From Carboxylicivirga mesophila (GTDB taxonomy: Bacteria > Bacteroidota > Bacteroidia > Bacteroidales > Marinilabiliaceae): DNA of 64,000 nucleotides. The DNA lies in contig NZ_JAGUCN010000004.1 in assembly GCF_018271975.1 (NCBI RefSeq), positions 62,001-126,000 of the forward strand, in the 5' to 3' direction. Shown here one piece after another: positions 21,201 to 29,285 of the stretch (position 1 is its first letter; the number at the start of each line of letters is the position of its first letter). Below the pieces are notes generated by a model, which saw nothing but the letters and a program-made list of their open reading frames with translations, searched no databases and was not told the origin of the DNA. A program made the position numbers and the translations under genes.

Positions 21201-22732
21201 GCCTGATACCTTTGATAGAAGGTAACAATAAGGGGTTCTCAAACCGTTTTACTGCCCCTGAGGGCGGGTTTTTCTTAACACATGTAAAGGCTTTTACTTC
21301 TTTGTTAAATCTTAATGAATATGTACGAGTTGAAATATCCATGGGCGGTGAGTTACCTCAGGATGGTGAGCAACTCTACGAAGAATTCTTTGTAGTGGAT
21401 CAAATAGTGGATGAAGGTTGGGTGTTTTTCCCATTATCACAACCGATAACTATTCCTGAAGGAGAAAAGTTTTTCGTTACTGTATATCAGACTAAATCCC
21501 ATAAATATATGGGATTTGAAAATACGAATGATGAAAATTTAAAATCGAATAGTTTTTCAGGAAATCATAATGAAGGAGATGATTATTACTGGTGGGCGCA
21601 CTATGAAGATATGGTATGGAAGATTAGACCACTAACAGCTGCCGGTGAGGACTCGTGGATTGAACTGGACAATTATTGTGGTGAGCTACAAGCCAACGAA
21701 TCGGTGCAGGTTAACGCAACAATATTGGCATCAAAAGCTGGACATGGTGAACACACCGGGAAAATTATAGCTTTATGTAATGATGTAGATAATTCGAAGA
21801 GTGAGTTTAATGTGTCTTTAAGCGTTAATGGTGCTCCTGAGTTTAAATACTATCCAAATATTTACAAAGATACTTTAAGTGTTGTTGAGACCGAAGAACT
21901 GCTTCTCAACTACCTGTATGTTGATCCGGAAGGAGAGACCATGAGTTTTGATTTGGAAAATGCTTATCAGGGACCTCAAGTAAAATATAAGGTAACTGGC
22001 AATACAACTGTATCGGTTGAAATCAAAACCGGTTATGATGATGAAGGTACTTATTCATATCCGGTACAGGTTACCGATGCATCAGGCAGTATAGCCAATG
22101 ACACTATTGTGATTAAGGTGGCAAATAAAAACCGGGCACCAATATTTAATGAGGATTATGCTGTGATTACTTTGAATCTGGCTGATCCAAGGGCTGTGGC
22201 AATAGATCCTAGCGATGTATTTACAGACCCGGATGGAGATGATATCGAGTTTTTAGCTGGCAACTATACACCTGATATTGTTGACATGTCATTTGGTTCA
22301 GTCTATATCAACTTAAACCCCTTAAGTGCTGGAACAGGTATGCTGGTTTTTGCTGCTGATGATGGTAAAGAAGATGGTTTTGTCATTTATGCAGTGTATG
22401 TACAGGTTATTGATGACCCGGATGCATTAGATACGTCACCTGACGGTATTTGGAAGGATAATCCGAATGAAACATTTCAATTCAGTATTTATCCAAATCC
22501 GGTAACGAATGGTCAATGTCAGTTAGCCATTAGTACCAAGGAAGATACTAATGCAGTAGTTGAATTATTTAATGCAGTTGGACAAAAGTTGAAAATCATT
22601 CAGATGGATAATTTACTTGCAGGTAAACATTTAAAAAGTGTTTCATTAAATGGTTTATCAAGCGGTATATATAATTGGCGCTTAATTATTGACGGAGAGC
22701 AGGTAGGAGTAAAGAAACTTATCATTAGATAG
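15218..22732 (+). CDS. Giant S8 subtilase with T9SS C-terminal signal
   Basis: 2504 residues, far longer than ordinary subtilisins. A signal peptide ends near LLGQ and a propeptide-like segment follows to about 170. The catalytic domain has Asp224 (AIVDQGVD), His279 (DHGTHVAGT) and Ser460 (GTSMACPHVSG). After a fibronectin-III-like unit (about 520-620), the next 1500 residues are repeated beta-sandwich modules of the ASH/choice-of-anchor type and two lectin-like segments that resemble each other (about 1150-1330 and 1530-1730). Cadherin-like repeats lie near 2200-2400. The last 80 residues (FSIYPNPVTNGQ to KKLIIR) are a T9SS type A sorting domain, so it is secreted and surface-attached. It starts 22 nt after the FISUMP gene. 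Confidence 0.93.
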   Translation: MKNMKNYKLIYLLLIVLMLVPKSLLGQTSDINIENIEKGRIRIKLKKEQLISVNSSLKSATSALKGGVTGITSLDNISNQVGITQIRRVFPFSLKNEMKHREHGLHLWIELAFDESVDPLTVVDQYKGLEEIEIVKPVYRKIRIDSDKKAIPYMIEVVSKASKRANTSASVSSSYTPFFDDPLLPKQWHYESDGSIVEDGYDIDLFEAWQQTSGNSDIIVAIVDQGVDVYHEDLQANIWRNEAEINGEEGVDNDQNGYINDYYGYNFRMDASDIVPGDHGTHVAGTVGAVSNNGIGVAGVAGGDGSGNGVKLMSCQVFDERASGGANFAQAIVYGADNGAVISQNSWGYNGEGYYEPEVHDAIRYFVAEAGQYDGSPMKGGIVVFAAGNEGVETLRYPAAFEETIAVTSLGPNGVAAAYSNYGDWASIGAPGGYQPDFGEEGGVLSTIVDNKYGYMDGTSMACPHVSGVAALAIAKFGGEEFTAEELKTILLNSTKRFIFQHNNKYGTGALNAASALADDNRIPPNAITDLRASDIFHNEIRIEWTVPVDEDNGEPRYYYLCIGASEITEQNFDNHSIFLLENELKAGETFNIDISGFQKLTDYWFAIKSADQFDNISDISNILKVKTSNLPHFMESTRSVDVAVDVSQESVKKVQIDLSNIGDGIVYYSSTVRNEKYYWKPEAQILSTLASSIDAKVQTAELNPELYETTRPYSKDLPSLKAGVSGQTDLTHWKDDNTEWVAGLSYQNSNPPASLVGSGNSNAGLIAATRFDIPYDYSLNVTHLEVALWPEVKDKPIVIELRKGSKDVKGSERIYMQEYYPDTTNVLKYYRIPIYQPQRFEDGEIFWVVLHFPKEMEYPLPVQFGSMEYGYFVFSKDNGVSFQDGLYYLRRPIIPMLSVLSTGDDGSYVFLSPGSGEIPQGTTVSADVIIDATHLTEGKHLASLGIITNDIHKPMVNIEVKVDVTGQLPKIDTDKIHQFKAYVNEENRLIFDLHNEGLADLKVYDVISTTAGITKAFEDTVIITPDFDSSVPFSYTPGSTGVIKTGVKLVTNVGEINLPCEFSVVEAPVLSISADNSVDVVYGETATLVLQLSNDGLSTALEYDLSHYDPLKLSKGLLANKLDYQILTSTDVNGPEDNAWDDIIGFAKLYNNEQVAFKKFNLGFRFPFYTERMEDVYMNARGELFFYRDGIFSNDPDAEFYGHAKGWLLPIKIEDHYLVAEQVYHHTFGDRSVYTVNAIIRKPGDTPDENHGEISYQVVLYRNGTIDFRYQNVSDLDAEWRYKIGVQGLTGEDLLIYKEYDDTGNVVYDGKVIRFEPVTGLSMIVSTSSAHGVISAGDARSVEVTIDPEAMSLVAGSYSDNVLVQTNTANKAEYWPFTINVTGTPEVVTKDTIDFETVKLEMEKHAFILVENIGSSDVSVDNVTFDHAVFTSNSTFPISINGLANHPLNVTYNPDAVGEIESKAHISLSDGTQKTVVITGNGVEDPSYDITISEEVVVNINAGDVTTLPISLKNHDKGVPLDYTFKGNWLSYIDGMEPKRGEGDNNLGSSYGYWWHISDENTPYHKWEDISNDSEMLLIEQDKQQEIELPFEFPFFGEYYNVIWVSKNGYVTVVEPEVDYFDFEFHKDDGLSGMIAPFWSPLLPDEGKGVMLKMEDSRVLLQWDEFTPEEGGNGILTFQLEIMKDGTIHFHYKSVDPFTGGLQYGLESPDEEETVETTRSWILRWSKLSNECSITFVPPLKGTLESNEQADLTLALTAERVYRSGVYRDTVELYTNSSKQALHKIPVQLTVSGQPELDIPTSMDWGETVFRPGLALTRKIKLVNTGYDVLNIDKVVHQQLDNLILYDENGVKIVKSSSGELFSDIVIAPWDQYIVNVEIPVNEFNDVNGSISWEGDFESLVTPVTATIVESPVFAWNATNQSYRLNNKETAEYQFTVTNHGETTLHYDFAPAVAPSGGETEFPVVIDGESNYTLEYPITVDSLILEKKEKADGSLIPLIEGNNKGFSNRFTAPEGGFFLTHVKAFTSLLNLNEYVRVEISMGGELPQDGEQLYEEFFVVDQIVDEGWVFFPLSQPITIPEGEKFFVTVYQTKSHKYMGFENTNDENLKSNSFSGNHNEGDDYYWWAHYEDMVWKIRPLTAAGEDSWIELDNYCGELQANESVQVNATILASKAGHGEHTGKIIALCNDVDNSKSEFNVSLSVNGAPEFKYYPNIYKDTLSVVETEELLLNYLYVDPEGETMSFDLENAYQGPQVKYKVTGNTTVSVEIKTGYDDEGTYSYPVQVTDASGSIANDTIVIKVANKNRAPIFNEDYAVITLNLADPRAVAIDPSDVFTDPDGDDIEFLAGNYTPDIVDMSFGSVYINLNPLSAGTGMLVFAADDGKEDGFVIYAVYVQVIDDPDALDTSPDGIWKDNPNETFQFSIYPNPVTNGQCQLAISTKEDTNAVVELFNAVGQKLKIIQMDNLLAGKHLKSVSLNGLSSGIYNWRLIIDGEQVGVKKLIIR

Positions 22733-22755
22733 GGTTAGGATAAGTAAATAGGATG

Positions 22756-22794
22756 AAAGCCGGGAAGGTCATTGACCTGCCTTTCCGGCTTTTT
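22756..22794 (+). terminator. Intrinsic terminator of the protease locus
   Basis: A long stem AAAGCCGGGAAGG / CCTTTCCGGCTTT (one G-T pair), whose loop itself holds an inverted GGTC/GACC repeat, followed by T residues. It lies 24 nt after the subtilase stop. Confidence 0.85.
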
Positions 22795-22843
22795 AAAGAT
22801 AGAAGGACGGACTAAGACTCTAATTAAATTAACTAAAAGAAAT

Positions 22844-23164
22844 ATGAAAAAAATAGAAGATGAAAAAAGAGCTTTTCTTTATGAAAAAAATGTGATTGAA
22901 ACCGAAGCTCAAATGGTTATTTACGAGCAATTAAAAAAAGGTAAGCTAGTTTTGACAAACCACCGACTCATTTTCATAAATGAAGATGGAGAGGTGGTTA
23001 AATATTTCATGCTAAATAATATAGATTACCTATCTATAAGTAAAGTCCTTGGTTTTATGAGCAATGGATTTCGTCTGTGTTATAACGATTCCCTATATAA
23101 AGTCCGGGTAAAATATCCTGATGATTGGATTAAGTTAATATTGCTTCAAAAGCAATCAGACTAA
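22844..23164 (+). CDS. Stand-alone GRAM/PH-like domain protein
   Basis: A 106-residue soluble protein from ATG 22844. The frame is open from 22772, but that region is the upstream terminator. The core KKGKLVLTNHRLIFINEDGE followed by ISKVLGFMSNGFRLCYN resembles bacterial GRAM-like PH folds, which bind lipid or protein partners at membranes. There is no signal peptide. It is monocistronic between the protease locus and a convergent block. Function unknown. Confidence 0.6.
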   Translation: MKKIEDEKRAFLYEKNVIETEAQMVIYEQLKKGKLVLTNHRLIFINEDGEVVKYFMLNNIDYLSISKVLGFMSNGFRLCYNDSLYKVRVKYPDDWIKLILLQKQSD

Positions 23165-23624
23165 TGTTCAACTAATGCACCATATAACCAACATGAGATT
23201 AAAAGCCTAATCTCTTAAGAAAATAAACCTAATTGTCAGAGTCCTTATAATTACAATTTCCATTTATCAACTTAATAAGATTAGAAAAAAATAGTTTAAA
23301 TACAAACATATATATCATTGGTAAATTGCGCGTTACAATACTAATTGGTACGACAGTGGGGCAAGTTTTTGTTTTAATTAGAAAGTTTGATCTTAATTGA
23401 GGCTTCTGCCGGTATTACTACCAAAATAGTTATAAGAACCAAAAATGAACCGCTGTTATACCAACTGGAAAGCCGTTTATTAATTCTTATTCTATCAATG
23501 ATTCTTTGATTCAGTTTATATATACAAAATTAAAAAACGTTATCACTTATAAGTTGAAAGAATGTTTAGTAATAGGAGTATTTTAATGGCGATTAATGCA
23601 TGTTCTATTGGAAACATTCAATTA
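23165..23624. other. Intergenic region between convergent genes
   Basis: 460 bp, AT-rich, no credible ORF. A 7-bp hairpin (GAGATTA / TAATCTC, 23195-23214) follows the GRAM gene and could be a weak terminator. Nothing else recognisable. Confidence 0.5.
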
Positions 23625-24695
23625 TTATTCATACACCATTTCAATATCATCAATAATTAGCTCACTACCTATTGCTCCTGCAAAATTTGCTCCATCAAAA
23701 CTGGAAGAGGCTACAAAGGTTATATGTGTTGGTAACACAAATGTTGCTGAATCTTGGCTGACAAATCCATGCTCAACTGGCATCATGAATCCCGGGTAAC
23801 TATTATCTAAATCTCCATACACAAATGGAATTTCCAGTGGTGAAAAATCGTCGTGCATTTCATCACTGCGAAACCATGCTGTAGCTAACCGCTGAATTTT
23901 ACCTCCCTGACGAATTTCAAGTAAAGCGTATATATCACAGGCATCTCCATAATCAAGAATGTTTCCTTTTTTGTCTTTGTTTTCTTCACCCGGATTATAA
24001 GAAAAGGTAAAGCGCAGTTTATCAGGACGACCTGTAAAGGGTGTGCCAAATTCAATAGCTGCTTGTGGATTGGCAGGATCAATCTTATCCGGATTAAATA
24101 CACCAGTAAAAAGTGATCCAGCCGAAATAGGCGCACCAAATGTTCCGGCAAGAGTACCATTATCTAAAGTAATCATTTTTGCCGCCAAATTATCATTTCC
24201 TAAATCGTTAGGAATAGTTGCTAGTTTGTTGAGAATCTGAGTCCCCCGATTTCCGGTCCCCCAAATCGTACTTTTTGCATCCAAACCTGGTTCATAATAT
24301 TGTGATGCAGTTTTATACCACAGATTTAAATTGCCATTATCAAGTTGTGGAGTTGTAGAAGCAACAAAAGCCCTGATTCTCCATCCGTAAATAGTTCCAT
24401 CTTCTGAAGTTACATTAATTTGTGCTTCTTCATAGAGGTTTAAAATATCGCCTACAGTTTTGTCGGAACTTGCAAATGATGAAATCTCAAAAGATTGGAT
24501 AGTTATATTAGACAACTCAACACCTCCAGGGATCTCAATCGTAACCAATAAGCTATCAGTAGATATTTTAGCGTTACCGGATTGATTACTTACAACGATA
24601 TGTTTTATGTTTCCATAGGGAGAAAGACCAAAGTAATCCTCTCTTACACAGCAAGTCAAAGTTAGTGTAAATAGTATTAAATATAAAGATCTCAT
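23625..24695 (-). CDS. PCMD-domain (putative carbohydrate metabolism) lipoprotein
   Basis: 356 residues. A lipoprotein-like signal ends at CC (LTLTCCVRED). An N-terminal Ig-like repeat (about 25-110) has the form IEIPGGVELSNITIQSFEIS. A C-terminal beta-sandwich (about 115-356) resembles the PCMD family: FGTPFTGRPDKLRFTFSYNP, then DACDIYALLEIR, and the ending GSELIIDDIEMVYE. PCMD domains are carbohydrate-binding-like surface modules of uncertain role. It is last in a minus-strand block, 11 nt after the adjacent beta-barrel gene, which suggests cotranscription and an outer-membrane partner. Confidence 0.7.
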   Translation of the reverse strand: MRSLYLILFTLTLTCCVREDYFGLSPYGNIKHIVVSNQSGNAKISTDSLLVTIEIPGGVELSNITIQSFEISSFASSDKTVGDILNLYEEAQINVTSEDGTIYGWRIRAFVASTTPQLDNGNLNLWYKTASQYYEPGLDAKSTIWGTGNRGTQILNKLATIPNDLGNDNLAAKMITLDNGTLAGTFGAPISAGSLFTGVFNPDKIDPANPQAAIEFGTPFTGRPDKLRFTFSYNPGEENKDKKGNILDYGDACDIYALLEIRQGGKIQRLATAWFRSDEMHDDFSPLEIPFVYGDLDNSYPGFMMPVEHGFVSQDSATFVLPTHITFVASSSFDGANFAGAIGSELIIDDIEMVYE

Positions 24696-24706
24696 TCTTA
24701 AATGTA

Positions 24707-25462
24707 TTATCTTCTGTTTGCACCAAAATAATAAGCTAATCCAAGTTCCAGTGATAAAATATCAATATCGAAGTCCACATTTTGCCTAATTACTCTTGAT
24801 TCATTTTCTCCGTTCACTATCTTCTCCGTCGCTTGCAGCTCATATCCCAAAACATTTAATTGTACCTCAAATGCGAAGTTTTCCATCGCGAAAAAGGTAA
24901 TTCCGGGACTTAATCCAATCCTGAAATTATGTTCTTTGATAAAACTCTTTTCAACTTCATCCAGATTTTTAGTATTTCGCGTTAATGTGTTACCGACACC
25001 AAATGTGAATCCGATCTCCGTAAAAAAACTTAAGCGTTCATTAGCTGTCAATGGGACTGAAGAGCGAAAATTTGGAGTTATTGCAAAACCTCTTGTAAAA
25101 GAATTTGACTGCAAAGTATCCGGCTCTCTGAAAATAGCTCCTACAAACTTATTCTGATAATAGTTAATATTAACTCCGACCATCCCATATTCACCTGTAT
25201 AATAACCTCCCTTAAGAAGAATGTTATAGTTTAAACGTTCCCCATCTATTATTTTCTGAATGAGATAATCTGTATTTTGCATTTTCTTATCTTCTATGGA
25301 AAAAGCAAAGCCAAGATATATGTTCTTCTTTTTAAATGGTCTAAAATCTTTATTGTAATAGCTAGACATAAGTTCATAAGGAGAATATGTACTGTCAGAT
25401 TGCGACCAACAAACTAAATAGAATAGAGTAGAAAGGATAGTTAAAAAAATCTTCAGATTCAT
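24707..25462 (-). CDS. Outer-membrane beta-barrel protein, unknown function
   Basis: 251 residues with a signal peptide (ending near LVCWSQ). Alternating hydrophobic/polar strands and a terminal strand LSLELGLAYYFGANRR are typical of small 8-10-stranded barrels of the OmpW/OMP_b-brl type. No specific family could be fixed. It is likely cotranscribed with the PCMD lipoprotein that follows. A 181-bp gap separates it from the DUF3299 gene upstream. Confidence 0.6.
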   Translation of the reverse strand: MNLKIFLTILSTLFYLVCWSQSDSTYSPYELMSSYYNKDFRPFKKKNIYLGFAFSIEDKKMQNTDYLIQKIIDGERLNYNILLKGGYYTGEYGMVGVNINYYQNKFVGAIFREPDTLQSNSFTRGFAITPNFRSSVPLTANERLSFFTEIGFTFGVGNTLTRNTKNLDEVEKSFIKEHNFRIGLSPGITFFAMENFAFEVQLNVLGYELQATEKIVNGENESRVIRQNVDFDIDILSLELGLAYYFGANRR

Positions 25463-25643
25463 TTCTTAATTATAAGTTATTAAACCTTTCATTTCTGAAA
25501 TCGTGTATCTGTAAAACTTTATCTAGTTAATTAATAAAAATCTTTGAGATTTCATGCGAATAATCGATTAACCTTTAAAGTCTGGGAAAAAGCCATTTGA
25601 AACAAAACAATCTTTTCACAGAAAAGTCTTCTATAATTAGAGA

Positions 25644-26288
25644 CTAGAGCACTGTTATTTTGCCATTCATAATACTATATCCTGATGAGATGTTATCTGT
25701 TCCGTCAACTAGATACAGCTCAGATGTTTTACTTTCTATTTTAAGAACACCCTCCACAGTTACGGCAATAAAACGAGAATTAACTTCAAGTCCTTCTTTT
25801 GCTGTCAGAAATATTAATTGATTCTTAGGCGGAGGTGGGGTATGGATGCATGCCCCAACCCATGGAACTAATAAAAACTCTGTTACCTTATTATTGACAT
25901 AATTCAAGGGTAATAAGTAGCCAGAGATCTTGATACTCTTCAAGTTTAAAGCGTTATTCACCTGTTCAGCCTGCTTTTTTCTCAGTTCAGCTATCTTGTA
26001 TCGAATGGCTAATAGGCTATCAACATTTACCTGTTCGCTTGTTAATAACGCTACCAAACTATCTTTTACAGCCATTTCTTGCGAACTTAATCGTTTTTCA
26101 GAGTTATTCTCCAATGCTCTGAGTTTAGCTACCTGACTTAAATTATAAAGCTGATCATAGCTTAAAAGCTTAAAGGGATCACTAAACTCTATATGTGAAA
26201 TCAAATCAGTCCAAGAAATATCTTTTGCATTTTGAGCGCTTGTCAATATATTAACTACAAATAACAAAAGTAAAATTAGTTGTCTCAT
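25644..26288 (-). CDS. DUF3299 periplasmic protein linked to ABC exporter
   Basis: 214 residues with a signal peptide (ending TSAQ). A helical N-terminal half (about 20-115) precedes a DUF3299 domain with ISGYLLPLNYVNNKVTEFLL, then VGACIHTPPPPKNQLIFL, carrying the conserved Cys-His pair. It starts 7 nt after the permease gene and is cotranscribed. DUF3299 proteins accompany MacB/FtsX-type ABC systems; in Vibrio a similar trio belongs to the Zur-controlled Zrg zinc locus (from memory). A metal-related role is therefore inferred. It has no catalytic motif that I can name. Confidence 0.75.
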   Translation of the reverse strand: MRQLILLLLFVVNILTSAQNAKDISWTDLISHIEFSDPFKLLSYDQLYNLSQVAKLRALENNSEKRLSSQEMAVKDSLVALLTSEQVNVDSLLAIRYKIAELRKKQAEQVNNALNLKSIKISGYLLPLNYVNNKVTEFLLVPWVGACIHTPPPPKNQLIFLTAKEGLEVNSRFIAVTVEGVLKIESKTSELYLVDGTDNISSGYSIMNGKITVL

Positions 26289-26295
26289 ATTAAAT

Positions 26296-27582
26296 TTATT
26301 TTTTAACGACTAAACTAACGGCCATAGAGTTTTTATAAGACTTATATGCCGGAATTAAACCTATGATACCTCCCAGCAGGAGTAATAGCATCAGTAAAAA
26401 TATCTCATTTAAACTAAACCAACCTATAGAAATCAAAACTCCCAGCTGCTTTGTTAAAATTGGTTTAAATAGATACAAACCGGCATATAAAAGAGAAATA
26501 CCAGTAATAATACCCAAACAAATAATGCCAAATGACTCCAATAATATTAAACCGAAAATATGTTGCGATTTTGCCCCTGCCGAACGGAGAATGGATATTT
26601 CACGAATTCTGTCACTTAAGCTGATCATAATGGTGGTAAAAACGCCAGCCATGGCTATAATAAGAACCAAGATTGATATAATTATTAATGTTTGTTCAAT
26701 TGGTTTCACGATTTCCCAAAGCTCCAATAGAGTTATTACTGGCATTATGGCTGTCAGTGGCTCATTAGTATATTCGTTTATAGTTCTTTGCAATGATAAT
26801 AGACTAGATTTAGACTTAACACCCAATAAAAAGCTACTTAATGCTTTCGGATTTTGCAATTGTGTTTCATGATGATGAGCATGCCCTGCGTGATTGTGCA
26901 TTCTATCCAAATCATTAAATACATCATGGCTATTACTATAAAAATGTGAATGGATGGCATCCAAAGTATATATAGACACAAATATACTTTGGTCAACGGG
27001 TGTTCCTGTTGTCTCAAGAATACCTGCTACTTTAAATGGCTCATCCTCATGCCTAACAAATTCGTCATGTCCCATCCCATGGGTGACCACCATATTATCC
27101 CCAACTGTATACCCCAGATCTTTGGCAGCTTTAGCTCCAAGAACACATTCATATCCATGTACACATGCTTCCCCCCTATTAACCTGTAGATTTAATTTCC
27201 CACCATATTCATAATGTTCAAAAAACTGTTCAGTTGTTCCAACTACTGAAAACCCTTTATGAGAATCGCCAATAGAGATCGGAATTGACCATTTTACATC
27301 TTGTCGGGTTGAAAAATATTCATATGTCTCCCAGCTTACATTTTGGCTGGGATAGCCTATGTGGAAAATACTCGATAACAAAAGAGGAACATTACCCGAA
27401 CGCGCACCTACAATCAAATCTGTACCTGAAATAGAACTGGTAAAACTCTCTTCAATAGTAGAGCGTAACCGTTCAACACCTAATAATAATACCACGCTTA
27501 ATGACACAGATATTAAGCTTAAAATTAAAGTGGCTTTACGATACCTTATACTTTTAAAAGCTAATTTAATAAGCACACTCAT
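26296..27582 (-). CDS. FtsX/MacB-type ABC permease with His-rich loop
   Basis: 428 residues. One N-terminal membrane segment (LILSLISVSLSVVLLLG), a periplasmic domain of about 230 residues, then three C-terminal segments with the FtsX signature IMISLSDRIREISILRSAGA. The periplasmic domain holds a His-rich stretch, MHNHAGHAHHHE (about residue 228), that could bind zinc, copper or nickel. The start overlaps the ATPase stop by one base (TAATG), so translation is coupled. Export or periplasmic handling of metal-bound substrates is plausible; a MacB-like lipoprotein release role is the alternative. Confidence 0.85.
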   Translation of the reverse strand: MSVLIKLAFKSIRYRKATLILSLISVSLSVVLLLGVERLRSTIEESFTSSISGTDLIVGARSGNVPLLLSSIFHIGYPSQNVSWETYEYFSTRQDVKWSIPISIGDSHKGFSVVGTTEQFFEHYEYGGKLNLQVNRGEACVHGYECVLGAKAAKDLGYTVGDNMVVTHGMGHDEFVRHEDEPFKVAGILETTGTPVDQSIFVSIYTLDAIHSHFYSNSHDVFNDLDRMHNHAGHAHHHETQLQNPKALSSFLLGVKSKSSLLSLQRTINEYTNEPLTAIMPVITLLELWEIVKPIEQTLIIISILVLIIAMAGVFTTIMISLSDRIREISILRSAGAKSQHIFGLILLESFGIICLGIITGISLLYAGLYLFKPILTKQLGVLISIGWFSLNEIFLLMLLLLLGGIIGLIPAYKSYKNSMAVSLVVKK

Positions 27583-28295
27583 TACTGACCTCCAATATTA
27601 GTTGTTAGTAGCTCTTTAATACTACCATTCTTTAGTTCAATAACCTTCGTAAAATATTTGGTAAACCGTATATCATGACTCACAAATAATAAAGTTGTTT
27701 GCTTTCTTGTACATTCTTTCAACAGTAAGTTGATAAAAGCTTCCTGGGCATCTTCATCAAGTGAGGACGTAGGTTCATCTGCAATAATTAATTCGGGACT
27801 GCCTAATAACGCCCGACAGGCCGCCACCCTTTGTTGTTGTCCAACACTTAACTCAGTAGCGGATTTATTTAAAAGATCTGACCCCTCAAGTCCAACAACC
27901 TGTAAAAGCCTTTTTGCCTCTTCTTCAGGCTCTATGCCGGTGTTCTTAATCCGTTGAAGCCTTTCGTTTGAGAACTGTATGGGTAACATAACATTGTCTA
28001 ATACCGATAAATAGGGAACCAGGTTAAAGGTTTGAAATATATAACCCATGTGATTGGCTCTAAACACATCCCTATGAGAAGGCTTTAAAGCATTAATAGT
28101 CTGATCAAGAACTTTAATAGTGCCATTTTTAGGAACAATCATGCCTGAAAGCAAATTGAGTAAGGTGCTTTTTCCACTGCCACTGGAGCCTTTAAGAAAA
28201 ACTCGTTCACCTCTGGTTATATGCAAGTAGTCAATATTTAGTAACTCTTTATCACCATCTTTCCATTTATATGAAAGGTCTTTTATTTCTACCAT
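27582..28295 (-). CDS. ABC transporter ATP-binding protein (LolD/MacB type)
   Basis: 237 residues from the ATG at 28295. An upstream frame to 28331 is less likely because the domain begins at once with MVEIKDLSYKW. It has Walker A (GSSGSGKST), Q-loop (YIFQTFNLVPYLSVLDNVMLP), signature (ELSVGQQQRVAACRALLG), Walker B (LIIADEPTSSLD) and H-loop (LLFVSHD). It energises the FtsX-like permease encoded next. First gene of the ATPase-permease-DUF3299 operon. Confidence 0.92.
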   Translation of the reverse strand: MVEIKDLSYKWKDGDKELLNIDYLHITRGERVFLKGSSGSGKSTLLNLLSGMIVPKNGTIKVLDQTINALKPSHRDVFRANHMGYIFQTFNLVPYLSVLDNVMLPIQFSNERLQRIKNTGIEPEEEAKRLLQVVGLEGSDLLNKSATELSVGQQQRVAACRALLGSPELIIADEPTSSLDEDAQEAFINLLLKECTRKQTTLLFVSHDIRFTKYFTKVIELKNGSIKELLTTNIGGQ

Positions 28296-28458
28296 AAAGG
28301 CTTTCGATTTTATTAGTACATACAACAACATTAAAACAGCGGTCTCACATCTCCTTCGCGCAATAAAATTTTACGTTGGGTAATCAACTACTTGTAACAT
28401 TACACATACAATCTCTGTTGTGAGGCGATTCTCATTGGTTGTATCTAGTGCTCCAAAA

Positions 28459-29253
28459 CTAATATTGTATGTCATTGTTTTTTATGAATTCCTTTTTTAA
28501 AAAAGGCGGTGTAAAAATAATGATGCCAAATTCAAAACCCGAGGCGGAACTACCATCAAAACAAGAACCATAGGAAATGGCAGGGATAATATAATCATTC
28601 GGTTCCCATCGTAATCCCACCTTATATTCAGTCTTTGAACTAATTTCTCCTTCTATTCCATAAACTTCAGCAACTATACCTGTCCGAGGAATGATCTTAT
28701 AAATAGCCACTCTTGTTGACCAGGTGAATCCCCAAGCTTTCTTTTTATTACTCCCATAATCAAAATCAACCAATGCACCCGGCATAATATCCCACGAAAT
28801 AGCATTATTAAATAAAGGGAATGTAATTGGAATAGCTGTCCAATAGTTCTTATGAAAGGCTGAATAACCACTTTGATTATAATAACCCGGAGCTCGACCC
28901 ACACCCAAGAACATTGCCGCACCACCTGTATTAGCATCATTAACCCAAAACATGTATTTACCAAAAATATTGGTACTGAAATGTTGTGGTGAATTTGCTT
29001 TTTTATCTTCCCAAAAAAGTGCTGATGAGAAATTTAACTCAAACTTAGGGAGTAAGCTAAAAGTAGCATACATGGCAGAGTTGCGTTCTCCAGTTGATAA
29101 AACAAAGGTACCGGTCCCATGGGGCATGGTCAGATAATTATCAGAGTTAAATTGTTGAGACAAAACTTCATTTCCGGTTATTGGTAATAATACAATAGTG
29201 ATAAATAATATGATTACCAGCTGTTTGGAATGGTTAGATAACATAGGTTGCAC
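28459..29253 (-). CDS. Predicted outer-membrane protein, unknown
   Basis: 264 residues with a signal peptide (VLLPITGNEVLSQQ). Amphipathic strands rich in aromatic residues suggest an outer-membrane beta-barrel: LNFSSALFWEDKK, YMFWVNDANTGGAAMFLGVG, and a terminal FEFGIIIFTPPF. It follows the DcaP-like porin by 32 nt and is probably cotranscribed with it. I do not recognise the family. Confidence 0.55.
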   Translation of the reverse strand: MQPMLSNHSKQLVIILFITIVLLPITGNEVLSQQFNSDNYLTMPHGTGTFVLSTGERNSAMYATFSLLPKFELNFSSALFWEDKKANSPQHFSTNIFGKYMFWVNDANTGGAAMFLGVGRAPGYYNQSGYSAFHKNYWTAIPITFPLFNNAISWDIMPGALVDFDYGSNKKKAWGFTWSTRVAIYKIIPRTGIVAEVYGIEGEISSKTEYKVGLRWEPNDYIIPAISYGSCFDGSSASGFEFGIIIFTPPFLKKEFIKNNDIQY

Positions 29254-29285
29254 TATAATAATTATTCTTAGTCTACTGATATATT

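Noticed and set aside
22772-22843. N-terminal extension of the GRAM-like protein
   Set aside because: It is translated from the subtilase terminator hairpin and lacks conserved residues, so the start at 22844 is preferred.
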